Shown here one piece after another: positions 14,880 through 15,501 of a stretch of 15,501 nt of DNA. The notes below the pieces were generated by a model. The model did no database searches. It saw only the letters and a list, made by a program, of their open reading frames with translations, and was not told where the DNA came from. This DNA is from Paludibacter sp. (GTDB lineage Bacteria; Bacteroidota; Bacteroidia; Bacteroidales; Paludibacteraceae): the NCBI GenBank assembly GCA_031284665.1, contig JAITXR010000072.1:1-15501 (forward strand), read 5' to 3'. Position 1 is the stretch's first letter. Each line of letters opens with the position of its first letter. The translations under genes were made by a program, and so were the position numbers.

Positions 14880-15501
14880 CTAAACGGATTTCCAAAAATT
14901 TTGGTCAAATAGTATAGCAATAGATTTATGTTTTGAGGTTAACAACATCGTTTTTGTCATCGTTTCATTGCTGATTGGCAACTTGATTTTCAGTGTTGTT
15001 ATCGTTTTGGCAATATCTAAAACTTTATCAACACTCAAATTTATACTGTTGATTTTCAGTATTCTTTCAAGTTCTTTATATACTTTGTAAGCAACAAAAC
15101 AAATGCAGACGTGCGCTTCAATACGTTTTTTTGTAAAATGGAACATGGGCCGCAACTCCAGCGTACCCTTTGTTATGCGGAACGCCCGTTCAACCTGCCA
15201 CAGCCCGCGGTATTGTTCATAAACCGTTTTTGTCGGCAAATTGGTATTGGTAATGTAACCCTTCAATCCGTCCCAACGCTCATCTTCCTTTATTTTATCG
15301 TAATTTATTGCTGCCTTTATATCATCGCTTATTTCCAAAAACTTGTTGTACCCGCGTTTATTGACTTTGTCTTTGGTTATAGAACCGCTTTTGTACTCTT
15401 TTTCGAGCCTTTTGATGCCCTTTTCCCGATTATATCGGTCTTTTTTTGCTCTGTTTTCAGAATAACCGACAATCAGACGTGATGTCGCTGCCTTTTGATA
15501 T
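14880..15501 (-). CDS. IS1634-type transposase, 3' part (5' end beyond the window)
   Basis: This DDE transposase belongs to the IS4 superfamily, and the frame is open from the window edge to TAG at 14882-14880 (206 codons seen). Readable landmarks are LIVGYSENRAKKDRYNREKG, then KRGYNKFLEISDD. The C-terminal catalytic signature follows: YRGLWQVERAFRITK, whose Glu is followed by six residues and Lys, then LELRPMFHFTKKRIEAHVCI. The Glu-x6-Lys spacing is the third part of the DDE triad in this superfamily. The two catalytic aspartates lie upstream, outside the window. No frameshift or stop occurs in the visible part, so the element may be intact. The IS end nearest clpC should lie within about 14850-14880, but without the other end neither the terminal repeat nor a target duplication can be defined. 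Confidence 0.92.
   Translation of the reverse strand, partial: YQKAATSRLIVGYSENRAKKDRYNREKGIKRLEKEYKSGSITKDKVNKRGYNKFLEISDDIKAAINYDKIKEDERWDGLKGYITNTNLPTKTVYEQYRGLWQVERAFRITKGTLELRPMFHFTKKRIEAHVCICFVAYKVYKELERILKINSINLSVDKVLDIAKTITTLKIKLPISNETMTKTMLLTSKHKSIAILFDQNFWKSV

Noticed and set aside
15336..15338. TTG as the start of the transposase
   Set aside because: The frame continues open upstream to the window edge with typical transposase sequence, so this codon is internal.

Overview
The window looks like chromosomal DNA of a member of the Bacteroidota, most likely near the Bacteroidales. Two genes are preceded by the phylum's characteristic -7 promoter element TAnnTTTG, no Shine-Dalgarno sequences are evident, the DNA is AT-rich, and the proteins (ValRS, ClpC, the TetR/TolC/MFP/RND efflux cluster, an IS1634-type transposase) resemble those of this group. 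I judged families by reading motifs; no database search was made.

Layout. Positions 1-2870 (+) hold the valyl-tRNA synthetase gene valS, with its 5' part outside the window. A 38-codon membrane-peptide ORF overlaps its stop codon by four bases. A convergent minus-strand operon follows (4166 down to 3008): a thiol-type glutathione peroxidase, a small flavodoxin and a three-helix membrane protein. A strong hairpin terminator (4240-4273) separates it from a complete minus-strand efflux operon (10982 down to 4283). In transcription order that operon is a TetR regulator, a TolC-like outer membrane channel, a lipoprotein periplasmic adaptor, an RND pump and a small PII-like protein. About 1.1 kb of repeat-rich DNA (10983-12085) follows, including a possible 29-aa membrane peptide. 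Then come clpC (12086-14596, +) with a promoter and terminator, a structured spacer, and the 3' part of an IS1634-type transposase running off the right edge.

The most unusual feature is inside valS. A roughly 500-bp cassette (about 180-677) encodes a complete DUF559 (PD-(D/E)XK, Vsr-like) nuclease domain, fused in frame into the tRNA-editing domain. Its ends are inverted repeats (27 of 32 positions match), and each end folds into its own GC-rich 7-bp hairpin. The reading frame runs through the cassette with no stop and no intein signature. It therefore looks like a nuclease-bearing element that settles in a coding gene without breaking the frame. The same gene carries three other in-frame expansions: a heptamer array, an acidic run and a possible degenerate solo copy of the cassette end. 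Period-7 tandem repeats recur in the spacers, so short-repeat expansion appears to be a general habit of this genome.
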